A stretch of DNA of 64,000 nucleotides from Actinokineospora alba (GCF_004362515.1 NZ_SNXU01000001.1:2790001-2854000); one strand, 5' to 3'. Positions 9,873 through 19,115 are shown, counted from the stretch's first letter. Numbers and translations: made by a program. Notes: generated by a model from the sequence alone, not told the origin.

Positions 9873-10744
9873 GATTCCGTCCAGGGACGTTCAAGACCTT
9901 TCAGCGCAGTTGAACGCACCGCTTTGCTCCCCGTTTGCTCCCCACGCTGCTCCCCGGCCAGCGGATCTTCCTGTTCAACGGGTGGGTGCCTAGGGCAGCG
10001 ATCCGGGGGAGTGGTTGGCTCAGTGAGTGCGACGATCTTGGCGCAGAGTGCCCGTGATGGTGCGGCTGGCCACGACAACGGGTCGGGGGCGCCCTGGTGC
10101 CGTGACCAGCCGCAGGTCACCGACAGACCGAGGGGGACCTTTCGGTGCCTGTTCATGGTGACCTGTTCATTCTCACGGTGCGGCACGTGGCGGTCTAGCG
10201 ACGGCGCCACGATGTGCACTTTGATGCCATTCGACTTGCACAAAGGCCCACACGCAAATCTGGATCCACTGATCTCCCTGAGCTATTGGATGGCGGTGCC
10301 CCTCTCTAGAAGCGCAAGCGTGCGCACGCGTTCCCTGTATCGCACGTCTGCCCCGATGACCACGGCCTAGATCCGCTGTCAGCACGAGGCGTCTCCGTAC
10401 TCGAGCGGAGTCACGACGTTGAGGTGTTGTGCTGGTACGGGTCGGGCAGGGATTCCGAGCGTGAGTGAGTCGCGGTGGCAGTGTCTCCAGTCGTCGACTG
10501 GGCACTTGCTTCGCTGAACGCCCTGTGAGACGCAGCTCGCGCTGGATCTCACACACACAAGTGGAACCACGTCTGCCGGGCTGGCTATGAGCTGGGCGCA
10601 TAACCATGTGCGGGAGTGACCTACAAGACGGGAACGGTCCCGTTACCACTACGTGCGTCACTGAGCTGGCGACGACAGTCCAACAGGATCGTTTCGCGGT
10701 GTTGAAAGCGTCGATCATGTGGCTCTGCACTGATTCTTCGTCTC
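9873..10744. other. Non-coding or decayed stretch, possible integrase tail
   Basis: No gene with convincing codon use is seen. On the minus strand around 9900-9990 the text PPVEQEDPLAGEQRGEQTGSKAVR resembles the low-complexity C-terminal tails of some actinobacterial phage-type integrases. The rest of an integrase is not recognisable. I treat it as a weak hint of a former integrated element. Confidence 0.3.
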
Positions 10745-10782
10745 GGTTCGATGCTGTTGGCGGCCGCCAACAGCATCGAACC
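10745..10782. terminator. 38-bp perfect palindrome after the liv operon
   Basis: GGTTCGATGCTGTTGGCGG (10745-10763) is followed immediately by its exact complement (10764-10782). The palindrome starts 37 bp after the livF stop on the minus strand, so a transcription terminator is the simplest reading. There is no unpaired spacer, so the RNA loop must be made by opening the central GGCC. Confidence 0.7.
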
Positions 10783-10819
10783 TTCACCTGCGACGTGGGT
10801 AGTCTCAGGGTGAGCGACC

Positions 10820-11533
10820 CTAGTCCTCGCCGAGGTAGGCCGCACGCACACGGGTGTCGGCCAGCAGGTCGTGACCCGGGCCTTCCAGCGTCGTACGACC
10901 CAGGTCGACCACGTAACCGCGGTCGGACAAGGCGAGAGCAGCCAGGGCGTTCTGCTCGACCAGCAGGATCGTCGTGCCCTGCGACTGCAGCTCGGAGATG
11001 GTGTCGAAGATGCGCTGGGTCATGATCGGCGACAACCCCATCGAGGGCTCGTCGAGCATGAGCAGGCGCGGCTTGGACATCATCGCCCGGCCGATGGCGA
11101 GCATCTGCTGCTCACCACCGGAGAACAGGCCCGCCTTCTGGTTGCGGCGCTGTCCGAGCACCGGGAACAGTTCGTAGACCCGCTCCATGTCCTTCGCGAC
11201 GCCGTTGTCCTTGCGGACGTAGGCGCCCAGGTGCAGGTTCTCCTCGACCGTCATTCGGCCGAAGAGCCGCCGTCCCTCGGGGCAGTGCGACACACCCTTT
11301 TCCAGGATCTCGTGCGCGGCGGCGTCGGCGATCGACTTCCCCTCGAACAGGATGTCGCCCGCCTTGGGCCGCAGGAGCCCGGAGATGGTGCGCAGCGTCG
11401 TGGTCTTGCCCGCGCCGTTGCTGCCGATGAGGCTGACGATCTGGCCCTCTTCGACGGAGAACGAGACGTCCCGGACGGCTTCGATCGCGCCGTAGGCGAC
11501 GCTGAGGTTGCGTACCTCTAGCAGTGCGGTCAC
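10820..11533 (-). CDS. livF: Branched-chain amino acid ABC transporter ATPase LivF
   Basis: A protein of 237 residues with all ABC motifs: Walker A GSNGAGKTT, signature FSGGEQQMLAIGRA, Walker B LLMLDEPSMGLSP and the switch His in the following loop. Length and the MTALLEVRNLSVAYG opening are typical of LivF. With LivG it would power uptake of leucine, isoleucine and valine, or related substrates, across the membrane. It is the last gene of the operon. Its ATG overlaps the livG stop by 4 bp, so the genes are translationally coupled. A strong palindrome follows its stop. Confidence 0.96.
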   Translation of the reverse strand: MTALLEVRNLSVAYGAIEAVRDVSFSVEEGQIVSLIGSNGAGKTTTLRTISGLLRPKAGDILFEGKSIADAAAHEILEKGVSHCPEGRRLFGRMTVEENLHLGAYVRKDNGVAKDMERVYELFPVLGQRRNQKAGLFSGGEQQMLAIGRAMMSKPRLLMLDEPSMGLSPIMTQRIFDTISELQSQGTTILLVEQNALAALALSDRGYVVDLGRTTLEGPGHDLLADTRVRAAYLGED

Positions 11534-12429
11534 TGCTGTCCTCCCTCGTTGGGGCGTGGATCGCGGATCGGCTCCATGATCGCGGTGCGCTCAGCCGCGC
11601 TGTCCCGATGATGGGTTTCCGACGCGTAGCCGAGCACCTCCGCCTGGACCTCCTCCGGGGGCTTGCCGAGGTAGGCCTCGATGACCCGGGGGTCAGCGCG
11701 GACGACCTCGGGGGTGCCCTCCACGAGCAGTTCGCCCTGCACGAGAACCGACACGTGGTCACACAGCGAGAAGATGAACTTCGTGTCGTGCTCGATGACC
11801 ACCACGGCGATGCCCAGCCCGCGGATCGCGAAGATCAGCTGTCGGGCGGCCTCGGTCTCCTGCGGGTTCATGCCCGCCGTCGGCTCGTCGAGCAGCAGGA
11901 CGGCCGGGTCGGTGGCCAGTGCTCGGGCGATCTCCAGGCGGCGCTGGTCGCCGTAGGGCAGGTTCCGCGCGAGTTCGTCGTCCAGACCGGACAGACCGAC
12001 GAAGTCGAGCAGCTCCAGGCCGCGCTTCCGCGCGTCGGCCTCGCCCTTCTTGAACGCGGGGCCGTGGAACAGCGACGCGAGGGGGCCCTGCTTCATCCGC
12101 GAGTGCCGTCCCACCAGGACGTTCTCCAGCGCGGTCATGCTGGGGAACAGCCGGATGTTCTGGAACGTGCGCGCCACACCCGCGACGGTGACCGCGGCCG
12201 GGTCGCTGGGCAGCGTGCGCCCCTTGAGCCGGACCGAGCCGCGGCTCGGGGTGTAGAGGCCGGTGAGGCAGTTGAAGAACGTGGTCTTGCCCGCGCCGTT
12301 GGGACCGATCAGCCCGAGGATCTGGCCCTCGTGCAGCTCGATGTTGACGTTCTTGAGCGCGGTCAGACCACCGAAGATCATCGTGACGTCGGTCGCCGAG
12401 AGCACCGGCGTGTTGCTCGTCGTGGTCAT
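11530..12429 (-). CDS. livG: Branched-chain amino acid ABC transporter ATPase LivG
   Basis: A protein of 299 residues. It has Walker A GPNGAGKTT, an ABC signature variant in LPYGDQRRLEIARAL, Walker B LLLDEPTAGMNP, and the LivG-typical LSDVSVLVQGE-like tail (here CDHVSVLVQGELLVEGTPE). The C-terminal 35-40 residues after KPPEEVQAE extend beyond the usual LivG end and are low in complexity. It overlaps livM upstream and livF downstream by 4 bp each. Confidence 0.96.
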   Translation of the reverse strand: MTTTSNTPVLSATDVTMIFGGLTALKNVNIELHEGQILGLIGPNGAGKTTFFNCLTGLYTPSRGSVRLKGRTLPSDPAAVTVAGVARTFQNIRLFPSMTALENVLVGRHSRMKQGPLASLFHGPAFKKGEADARKRGLELLDFVGLSGLDDELARNLPYGDQRRLEIARALATDPAVLLLDEPTAGMNPQETEAARQLIFAIRGLGIAVVVIEHDTKFIFSLCDHVSVLVQGELLVEGTPEVVRADPRVIEAYLGKPPEEVQAEVLGYASETHHRDSAAERTAIMEPIRDPRPNEGGQQ

Positions 12430-14165
12430 CGGGCCACCTCCGCCTTGGCGCCGCCGGGGGTGTCGTCGGGCACGTTGAGCTCCTCGATCGGCCGCCCTTC
12501 GGCGCCCTCGTTGGCCAACTCGGCACGTCGGTGCCGGTCGGGCACCAGGCCTTGCGGGCGGAACCGCATGATCAGCACGAGCGCGAAGCCGAACAGGATC
12601 AGGCGGTAGTCGGAGAACTCACGCAGCTTCTCCGGCAGCACCAGCAGCAGCGCCGCACCCAGGACGGCGCCGGGGATGGACCCCATGCCGCCGAGGATGA
12701 CCGCCGCGAGCAGCGTGACCGACTCGATGAACTGGAAGCTGTCGTAGGCCACCGTCGAGGTCTTGTGCGCGAACACCGCACCGGCCACACCGGCCAGGGT
12801 CGCGCCGATCAGGAAGGCGAGGATCTTCGCCTGCCCGGTCTTGATACCCATGGCGCGCGCGGCGTCCTCGTCCTCGCGGATCGCGATCCAGGCACGGCCG
12901 ATCCGCGAGTTCTTCAGGTTCGCGAACACGACCATGACCAGCGCGACGAGCACGACGATCAGCACGTAGTACAGGACACCCGAGGGCAGCTTGACCGCGC
13001 CGATGGTCAGCGAGTCGTCGAAGCCCTTGCCGAACGCGCTCAGCGGCGGCACACCGGGGATCGCGTTCGCGCCACCGGTCAGGCCGCCGATGTCGTTCTG
13101 CGCCGACTTCTTGAAGATCTCACCGAAGGCCAGCGTCACGATCGCCAGGTAGTCACCTCGCACGCGCAGCGTCGGCGAGCCGACCACCGCGCCGAAGATG
13201 CCCGCGACGACCGCGGCGATGATCGCGGCCACGATGAACGGCAGCTCACCCTCGATGCCCAGCTTGGACGTCACCGCACCGGAGAAGTTCGCCGCGACGA
13301 ACGCGCCGATGCCCAGGAACGCCACATAACCGAGGTCGAGCAGACCGGCGAGGCCGACGACGATGTTCAGACCGATCGCGGTCGCGGCGTAGACGCCGAT
13401 GTTGGCCGCGGTGGTCATCCAGTAGTCGGTGCCCGCCTCGGTGAACGGCAGCGCCAGCGCGCAGGCCAGCAGCACGATGATGCTGAACCACTTGTGCTCG
13501 TCCGACAGCCGCGAGATCCAGCCGGTCAGGCCGATCCCGTGCAGCGCGCCGAGCGCGCCTGCCAGGAAGCCCAGCAGCGACAGGAAGATCGGGCCCGCGT
13601 ACGGGTTGCCGACACCGCCCTGTCCACCGGCGTTGAGCATCATCGCCACGATCAGCAGCAGACCGACGAACGCGACCACCAACACCGCGTAGGCGACCAA
13701 GAAATGAACCTTGGTGTCCCAGTGCGGGATGGGCTCGATCTCCCCGGCGTTGGCCGAGACGACGATCAGCACGCCGGCGACGATGGCGACGATGCCGCCG
13801 AAGGCGTACTTGCCGTCGATCGCGGTGATCGCGCCGAGGCCGCCGCCGCCGAACAGGATGAACAGGGTGTTGATGATCGCCACCCCGAGCAGGCCCCAGC
13901 CGAGCGCGCGCTGCACCCGGTTGCGGACCTTGAGCGGGGTGAACACGACCACCAGCACCGCGATGCCCAGCAGCAGCGTGTGCAGGCGGAACCCGCTCAC
14001 CGCGAACGGCGCGTCGAAGAACTGCAGGGTGGCCTTGTCGGGGTAGGCGCCGTCATTGAGGGTGAACGTCACCCACGGCAGCAGCGCCGCGATGATCGCG
14101 AGCACGCCACCGACGATGGTGAGCGTCCGCGCGAGCGCCGGGCTCAATGTCTCCTTGAGGCTCAT
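12426..14165 (-). CDS. livM: Branched-chain amino acid ABC transporter permease LivM
   Basis: An integral membrane protein of 579 residues. The C-terminal half is a classic LivM permease: NIVVGLAGLLDLGYVAFLGIGA, the EAA-like FGEIFKKSAQND loop, and RIGRAWIAIREDEDAARAMG, which contacts the ATPases. The N-terminal 230 residues add several extra hydrophobic segments, making it longer than the usual 300-430-residue LivM. Similar extended forms are known in actinobacteria. The last 30 residues are a charged cytoplasmic tail. It is coupled to livH by a 4-bp overlap. Confidence 0.95.
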   Translation of the reverse strand: MSLKETLSPALARTLTIVGGVLAIIAALLPWVTFTLNDGAYPDKATLQFFDAPFAVSGFRLHTLLLGIAVLVVVFTPLKVRNRVQRALGWGLLGVAIINTLFILFGGGGLGAITAIDGKYAFGGIVAIVAGVLIVVSANAGEIEPIPHWDTKVHFLVAYAVLVVAFVGLLLIVAMMLNAGGQGGVGNPYAGPIFLSLLGFLAGALGALHGIGLTGWISRLSDEHKWFSIIVLLACALALPFTEAGTDYWMTTAANIGVYAATAIGLNIVVGLAGLLDLGYVAFLGIGAFVAANFSGAVTSKLGIEGELPFIVAAIIAAVVAGIFGAVVGSPTLRVRGDYLAIVTLAFGEIFKKSAQNDIGGLTGGANAIPGVPPLSAFGKGFDDSLTIGAVKLPSGVLYYVLIVVLVALVMVVFANLKNSRIGRAWIAIREDEDAARAMGIKTGQAKILAFLIGATLAGVAGAVFAHKTSTVAYDSFQFIESVTLLAAVILGGMGSIPGAVLGAALLLVLPEKLREFSDYRLILFGFALVLIMRFRPQGLVPDRHRRAELANEGAEGRPIEELNVPDDTPGGAKAEVAR

Positions 14166-15091
14166 GCGCGCACCCTTTCCGGCTCACCGAACAGACCCTG
14201 CGGCCGGAACACCAACACCGCGATCAGGATGACGAAGATCCACACCAGGTCGTACTGCGTCCCGCCGGGCATGTACTGGCCCGACAGCGTCTTGACGATC
14301 CCGATGGCGAACCCGCCGATGACCGCGCCCTTGATGCTGCCGACGCCGCCCAGCACCGCCGCGGTGAACGCGAAGATGCCGTAGAGGAAGCCGACTTCGG
14401 TGTCGACGTTGGTGATCTGGATGCCGTAGAGCACGCCCGCGATGCCCGCAAGGGCGGCACCGATGACGAAGGTCAACACGATCGTGCGGTTCGGGTTGAC
14501 GCCCATCAGCCGGGCGGTGTCCGGGTCCTGCGCGGTGGCGCGCATGGCTCGGCCCATCCGGGACTTGGTGATGTAGGTCTGCAGGACCACCGCACCGACG
14601 ATCGAGACCGCGATCATCAGCAACGCGGTCGACCCGATGGTGATCGTGCCGCCGAAGACCTCAAGGGTGTACTGCTTGTCGATGAAGACCCGCGGGAACG
14701 GGACCGGAGCGGTCGCGCCCGGGTACCACAGGCGGACCGCTTCCTTCAGAACGACCGAGACCCCGAGCGCGGTGATCAACGGAGCCAGCCGGGGCGCGTT
14801 GCGCAGCGGACGGTAGGCGAACCGTTCCATGATCACCGCAAGGATCACGGCGACGAGCGCACCACCAAGAGCCATCAAAGGAAGAGCGACCCACCAGTCG
14901 CTCTTCCAGCTATCGGGCAGGACATAGGAGTAAGTCGCGAGCGAGGCGAACCCGCCCACCATGAAGACCTCGCCATGGGCGAAGTTGATCAACTGGATGA
15001 TGCCGTACACCATCGTGTAGCCCAGCGCGATGAGCGCGATCAAGCCGCCCAGCACGAGGCCGTTAATAAGCTGCTGTAGCAGCGTGGCCAC
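14162..15091 (-). CDS. livH: Branched-chain amino acid ABC transporter permease LivH
   Basis: A permease of 309 residues. The family marks are LINGLVLGGLIALIALGYTM, MVYGIIQLINFAHGEVFMVG, and the EAA loop KSRMGRAMRATAQDPDTARL. I place the start at the GTG at 15091. A GGAGG lies 5 nt before it, whereas the in-frame GTG at 15103 has this ribosome binding site inside its coding sequence. The gene heads the minus-strand operon livH-livM-livG-livF. No substrate-binding protein gene (livJ) adjoins it. A hairpin at 15109-15138 lies directly upstream. Confidence 0.95.
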   Translation of the reverse strand: MATLLQQLINGLVLGGLIALIALGYTMVYGIIQLINFAHGEVFMVGGFASLATYSYVLPDSWKSDWWVALPLMALGGALVAVILAVIMERFAYRPLRNAPRLAPLITALGVSVVLKEAVRLWYPGATAPVPFPRVFIDKQYTLEVFGGTITIGSTALLMIAVSIVGAVVLQTYITKSRMGRAMRATAQDPDTARLMGVNPNRTIVLTFVIGAALAGIAGVLYGIQITNVDTEVGFLYGIFAFTAAVLGGVGSIKGAVIGGFAIGIVKTLSGQYMPGGTQYDLVWIFVILIAVLVFRPQGLFGEPERVRA

Positions 15092-15108
15092 GCCTACCTC
15101 CACAATTG

Positions 15109-15138
15109 CGTGGGGCGAGCAGGTTGGCTCGCCCCACG
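15109..15138. terminator. Hairpin just upstream of livH
   Basis: CGTGGGGCGAGC (15109-15120) pairs with GCTCGCCCCACG (15127-15138) around a 6-nt loop. It lies only a few bases before the livH ribosome binding site. It could be a terminator or partial terminator for an upstream gene that is now missing, or an attenuator of the liv operon. Confidence 0.65.
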
Positions 15139-15339
15139 GTGTTGGTCTCTTGCTCGCCTAGATAGCGAGCGCGATCAAATTGAAGCGGAACTTTCACCAA
15201 GTCATGACGATTGAGGTGTGCGGATTCCTTTTCCTGTCAATGACAACCGAATCGGTTCGTATCCCCGTGCTGCGGGACCTATGGTTTGGCCATATCGATC
15301 GGATGATGTCGCCTAGTCGCACCGGTCAGTGCCTCTCGT

Positions 15340-15822
15340 TTAGCGGGCGAAGGACCTCACCGTTTGCACTATCGCTTCTGCGACTGGAAGCCATCGTCGT
15401 GTCGGGTCGACCGGACAGGTCCAACTCGCCGGTTCGTTACTGATAACGCTCGGAGGGAGCGGTACGGTGCCCGGGCTGTGGAGAATTGAAACAGCAGGCG
15501 GCAAGCCAACCTGCGACCACACCTCACCGTTTCCGTCCGCGATAAACATCGACCTGTTGACACCGCCAAGACTGATCAGGGGTGCGTGAATCCCGTAGCT
15601 AATCAATCGTGTGAGAGTTCGCTCCGCGAGAACAGTTGGCATCACGAGCGCCAATTGCCCTCCGTTCAGTCTTAGCTCAACTTTCTCGCCGACGCGAATG
15701 GTCGGCCAGGCCATCATTGCTCGATACCAGTCTGTGGCATCGGACAGCTCGTGGAATCCATGTGGGAAGGGAGCCACCTCGCCGAGGGCTCCGTTTCCGT
15801 CGACTCGCGTCCCGCCGTTCAC
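15340..15822 (-). CDS. Small conserved actinobacterial protein, unknown (family A, copy 1)
   Basis: A protein of 160 residues. It shares a pattern with the product at 28672-29160: WYRAMMAWP near residue 32, a GTVPLPPS-type segment near 120, and PDPxRRWLP close to the C-terminus (here VDPTRRWLPVAEAIV). No signal peptide or membrane segment is seen. The opening resembles the N-terminal part of primase/polymerase-like proteins, but no catalytic acid pair is evident, so I leave the function open. The start is the GTG at 15822, with GAGAGATGG upstream. Confidence 0.65.
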   Translation of the reverse strand: MNGGTRVDGNGALGEVAPFPHGFHELSDATDWYRAMMAWPTIRVGEKVELRLNGGQLALVMPTVLAERTLTRLISYGIHAPLISLGGVNRSMFIADGNGEVWSQVGLPPAVSILHSPGTVPLPPSVISNEPASWTCPVDPTRRWLPVAEAIVQTVRSFAR

Positions 15823-16573
15823 GGTTCAACCATCTCTCGGTCGAGTCAGGGGCAATCGTGCTGTGCAGTGTGGGCGTCAATGGCACGGACTGGGCGGAGG
15901 TTCGATGTCGCATCGCTGGCTGACTCAAGGGGTCGACAAAGGCATTTATGAAAGGGTGGTGACACCCTGGTGCCGCGGTGTTCGCCATCAGACGCCGGTC
16001 GGCCGGGGGTGCATCTCGATAGTCCGGCTGGTAAGTCTCTCAACGACCGGGGATGGTCACTCGTCCGTGGCCAACTCGTCACATCCTCCTGCTTCTCGTC
16101 GACGTATCCGCCGTATGTCGTGAAATAGCCAACCTATGGATTCACCCCAGCCTGAACACTCGGTGGACGCAGAGTGTCTAACTTATCCTGTAGTGACGGG
16201 CCGTGTTGTTCAATCCGATCGACTGGTCTTGCCTGTTCTTACATAAAGTTGTGTCCGATTGGGCGAACCAACTTTGGACAACCGAGCCGCGGACTGTGCG
16301 GTGTGCTCGCTGAACTCGAGTTGGCCGCCCAAGTCCGGGGCGCGGATCTGGTCAGTTCGATCGCCTTGCGCCCACACGGAAGACACGCGGACCGCGTGGC
16401 CGTCAAGGCTCCGCTGACTCATCGCCGAAGGCGTCCTGGCTTGTCCGCCAGAAGACGGATGGCCTTGAGTGCTTGCAATGCTTGACAACCGCAGGGATTC
16501 TGAGTGCTGTGTGTGGGCTGCTGGCGCCATTCGGGCGAGCAGCGCTCCCCTAGATCAGGGAGGGAGGCATCTC
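15823..16573. other. Intergenic stretch without a supported gene
   Basis: About 750 bp with mixed, lower-GC sequence. Frames are short, with no good ribosome binding sites or recognisable protein motifs. It may hold promoters for the flanking divergent genes. Confidence 0.5.
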
Positions 16574-16810
16574 GTGCTGCCGTTCCTGACCAAGCAGTGC
16601 ATAACCGGCGTGCCTGTCCCGGACGTGCGCGTGTGCGCCGCCCTGTGCAGGCAGGGACCGGTCACCGTGGCTCCGCGCAAGGAAATCCTGGAGCGGCACC
16701 GCGACGACGTCCGCGAGCGCATCCGCCAGTTGCTCGGGTGCCTCGACATCCTCGACTACAAGATCGACAATTACGACCGCCTCGCGCGGTCCCAGGAGGC
16801 TTCTGCATGA
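16574..16810 (+). pseudogene. MerR-family regulator lacking its DNA-binding domain
   Basis: A protein of 78 residues corresponding to the C-terminal part of a MerR regulator: GVPVPDVRVCAAL, then the dimerisation helix ILERHRDDVRERIRQL, then the typical end CLDILDYKIDNYDRL. The helix-turn-helix and wing (about 45-50 residues) are missing. The GTG start nevertheless has a good GGGAGG 6 nt upstream, so a headless protein may be made. Its stop overlaps the aldo/keto reductase start (ATGA). MerR regulators beside aldo/keto reductases are a common arrangement, so the full gene probably regulated its neighbour before truncation. Confidence 0.75.
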
Positions 16811-17787
16811 ACACCCGTTTGTTGCGTGATTTGCGAGTCGGCGCCCAGGGGCTCGGCTGCCTGGGGATGAGCGGGTTCTACGGCAAGACCGACGACACCG
16901 AGTCGATCGCCACCATCCACGCCGCGCTCGACAACGGCGTCACCCTGCTCGACACCGCGGACATGTACGGCCCGCACACCAACGAGGTTCTGGTCGGCAA
17001 GGCCATCGCCGACCGTCGCGACCAGGTCGTCCTGGCCACGAAGTTCGGCGTCGTCCACGACCCGGCCAACGCCAAAGCTCGGAACTTGCGCGGCGACGCG
17101 GCGTACGTCCGGACCGCATGCGAGGCCTCATTGAAGCGGCTCGGGGTGGACCACATCGACCTGTACTACCAGCATCGGGTCGACCCGAACACGCCGATCG
17201 AGGAGACCGTCGGGGCGATGGCGGAGCTGGTGCGGGAGGGCAAGGTCCGCCACCTCGGCCTGTCGGAGGCGGGCGCGCAGACCATCCGCCGGGCGAACGC
17301 CGTCCACCCGATCACGGCACTGCAGAGCGAGTGGTCGCTGTGGACCCGGGACCTGGAGGACGAGGTCCTGCCGGTCGCGCGCGAGTTGGGTATCGGCATC
17401 GTGGCGTACTCCCCGCTGGGCCGCGGCTTCCTGACCGGGCGGTTCACCTCGCGGGCCGATCTGCCCGAGGGCGACCAGCGCGACCAGTTCCAGCCGCGCT
17501 TCACCGAGGGCAACTTCGAGCAGAACCTGGGCATCGCCGAACGGCTGCGCGCCATGGCCGCCGAGCGTGGGGTCACCGCGGGCCAACTTGCCTTGGCGTG
17601 GGTGCACAGCCGCGGCGTTGACGTCGTCCCGATCCCGGGCACGAAGCGTCGCACGTATCTGTTGGAGAATCTCGCCGCCGTCGATCTGATTCTCACCCCA
17701 GAGGACATCAAAGCCCTGGAAGCGGCCGTGCCGACACCGGCGGGTGCCCGCTACCTCCCGGAATACCTCAGCACCACCAACCGCTAG
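16807..17787 (+). CDS. Aldo/keto reductase
   Basis: A complete NADPH-dependent TIM-barrel oxidoreductase of 326 residues. The catalytic tetrad is visible: Asp49 and Tyr54 in LLDTADMYG, Lys79 in VLATKFG, and His123 in DLYYQHRVD. VVPIPGTKRRTYLLEN near 275 is the cofactor-binding loop of the AKR11/AKR13-like group. The ATG at 16807 overlaps the stop of the truncated MerR gene, so translation is probably coupled. The substrate is probably a small aldehyde or ketone. Confidence 0.95.
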   Translation: MNTRLLRDLRVGAQGLGCLGMSGFYGKTDDTESIATIHAALDNGVTLLDTADMYGPHTNEVLVGKAIADRRDQVVLATKFGVVHDPANAKARNLRGDAAYVRTACEASLKRLGVDHIDLYYQHRVDPNTPIEETVGAMAELVREGKVRHLGLSEAGAQTIRRANAVHPITALQSEWSLWTRDLEDEVLPVARELGIGIVAYSPLGRGFLTGRFTSRADLPEGDQRDQFQPRFTEGNFEQNLGIAERLRAMAAERGVTAGQLALAWVHSRGVDVVPIPGTKRRTYLLENLAAVDLILTPEDIKALEAAVPTPAGARYLPEYLSTTNR

Positions 17788-18064
17788 AGGAGGTGGGCGG
17801 CGACGGTGGCGTGCCGCCTGCCCCGCGAGGTGATGGCGATGCCGCAGTCACGGTAGCGCGCCGTGCGGAGGTTGTGGTTGCCCAGTTTGGGCCGCCCGAA
17901 TTCCTCCACGCGGCCAGGCATTCATGTTCGGCGGCTACCGAAGCATCTTGAGCGGTCAGCTCCGCTTCGCCGTCGTCGTAGTCGGCGCCATCCAACACGC
18001 CGAGATCCGACAGGATCCACGGGGTGAACTCGTCGGTGCTCTCGGTCTTCGAGTCCTTGTGCAT
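17768..18064 (-). CDS. Small hypothetical protein, possibly frameshifted
   Basis: It starts at the ATG at 18064 with a strong GGAGGA 7 nt upstream. The first 50 residues (MHKDSKTESTDEFTPWILSD and onward) are acidic and well coded. The last 45 are Ser/Thr/Pro-rich, end in GWWC, and overlap the aldo/keto reductase end. A shifted frame from an internal ATG near 17929 gives MPGRVEEFGRPKLGNHNL and stops at 17784, which looks equally well coded. Either two short overlapping genes or one frameshifted gene is present. The acidic N-terminus with a Thr/Ser-rich tail could suit a modified-peptide precursor, but no modifying enzyme is nearby. Confidence 0.35.
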   Translation of the reverse strand: MHKDSKTESTDEFTPWILSDLGVLDGADYDDGEAELTAQDASVAAEHECLAAWRNSGGPNWATTTSARRATVTAASPSPRGAGGTPPSPPTSSSGWWC

Positions 18065-18460
18065 CACACTGTCCTCCGGAAACTCGACTGCCCGACAACT
18101 CCCTGCCCGGCAATCGAATGGGGCCGGGTCACCACGATTCCAGTCGGCGGTCGTGCTGGGGAGAGCTTCGCGGTGTCACGGAATGGACGCACCTGAAATG
18201 TGGCCCGAACGGACGTCCATCGCCTCGCCGCCGAGAGTCTGCAGCGACGCGTGCAGCGGAAGGAATCCTGGCCGACTCGACGCAGGGTGCAGGAGAGCCT
18301 ATGAGCCAGAACGGTTCTTCCAGCGTTTCGACCAGGGATGCCTTGACGTCGTGTCGGGGCAACGAACGATGGTGCTTTGGGCAGACTCCGGCATCTCGTG
18401 TGGCGAGATGCCGCCCCAGTCACGCAACCTGGGTGCAGTCGAGGACGAACGGTGGGGGTT
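18065..18460. other. Intergenic stretch, nothing recognised
   Basis: About 400 bp between divergent small genes. No frame shows convincing codon use; promoters for both sides may lie here. Confidence 0.4.
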
Positions 18461-18688
18461 ATGAACGAGCTTGAAAACGTACTGAGCGCGATGGGATGTG
18501 AATTGACGAGGTCTGGCCAACTAGAGGCGGCGCAGAATCTGCTCGAATTCAGGACGGCCACCGCAGCAGCTGGTGAATTGTTGGAAGCCATCGAACGAGG
18601 CGACCGCGCGTCCGTCGAGTTCCACACCGAACTACTCGGGCGTCAGGTGCGCGAAGGGCGACCGCTGAACTTCCAGGTCGACGGGTAG
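18461..18688 (+). CDS. Small helical hypothetical protein
   Basis: A protein of 75 residues, MNELENVLSAMGCELTRSGQ and onward, predicted to be largely helical with alternating charged and hydrophobic residues. GGTGGGGG just before the ATG is a plausible ribosome binding site. I do not recognise the family. It does not overlap other genes, and its neighbours give no clear hint. Confidence 0.5.
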   Translation: MNELENVLSAMGCELTRSGQLEAAQNLLEFRTATAAAGELLEAIERGDRASVEFHTELLGRQVREGRPLNFQVDG

Positions 18689-18822
18689 CCGGCGGTGTCT
18701 CGGTTTCCGGGCGGCGAAAGCGGCCATCGTGAAGATCGGTCGGACAGTCCTTTGTGGTCTGTATGCGAGGCCGCGTCGGGCGTCCACCTCGCAACTCTTC
18801 ACAGGGATGTCGCTGCGGCCTG

Positions 18823-19092
18823 TCACGCGCTGTTGAGGTGTGGAAGGGAAGCATTGAGCGCCGACGCGCCGAGGGTGGTCAGGATGGCGGTTACGCGCTC
18901 ACCTACCGCTGCCAGATTGGCAGCTCTGATGAGTCCCAGGTGTACAAGCCTGTGCACCGCGTTCTGGTCGCATGCCGCTAATCCGTCGATGAACATGTCG
19001 GGTTCGCAGCTGATGGTGAGCTGGGTGCGGCCGCTCGCCACCGCGCGCAGCAGGGCGAAGTCCCTGTGGGACAACATCGTCTCGTCTGTCAT
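18823..19092 (-). CDS. Small hypothetical protein, winged-helix-like
   Basis: A protein of 89 residues starting MTDETMLSHRDFALLRAVAS, with GAGGTGACGAG upstream of the ATG. The pattern LLRAVASGR...AVHRLVHLGLIRAAN looks like a small winged-helix, and the sequence ends in a helix-breaking tail. It follows the LuxR-type gene by 23 bp on the same strand, so the two are probably co-transcribed. Confidence 0.6.
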   Translation of the reverse strand: MTDETMLSHRDFALLRAVASGRTQLTISCEPDMFIDGLAACDQNAVHRLVHLGLIRAANLAAVGERVTAILTTLGASALNASLPHLNSA

Positions 19093-19115
19093 CTCGTCAC
19101 CTCGAATGGTCGGCG

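Noticed and set aside
9873..10744. Intact integrated phage or plasmid
   Set aside because: Only a weak integrase-tail resemblance; no attachment-site pair, tRNA, replication or structural genes could be found.
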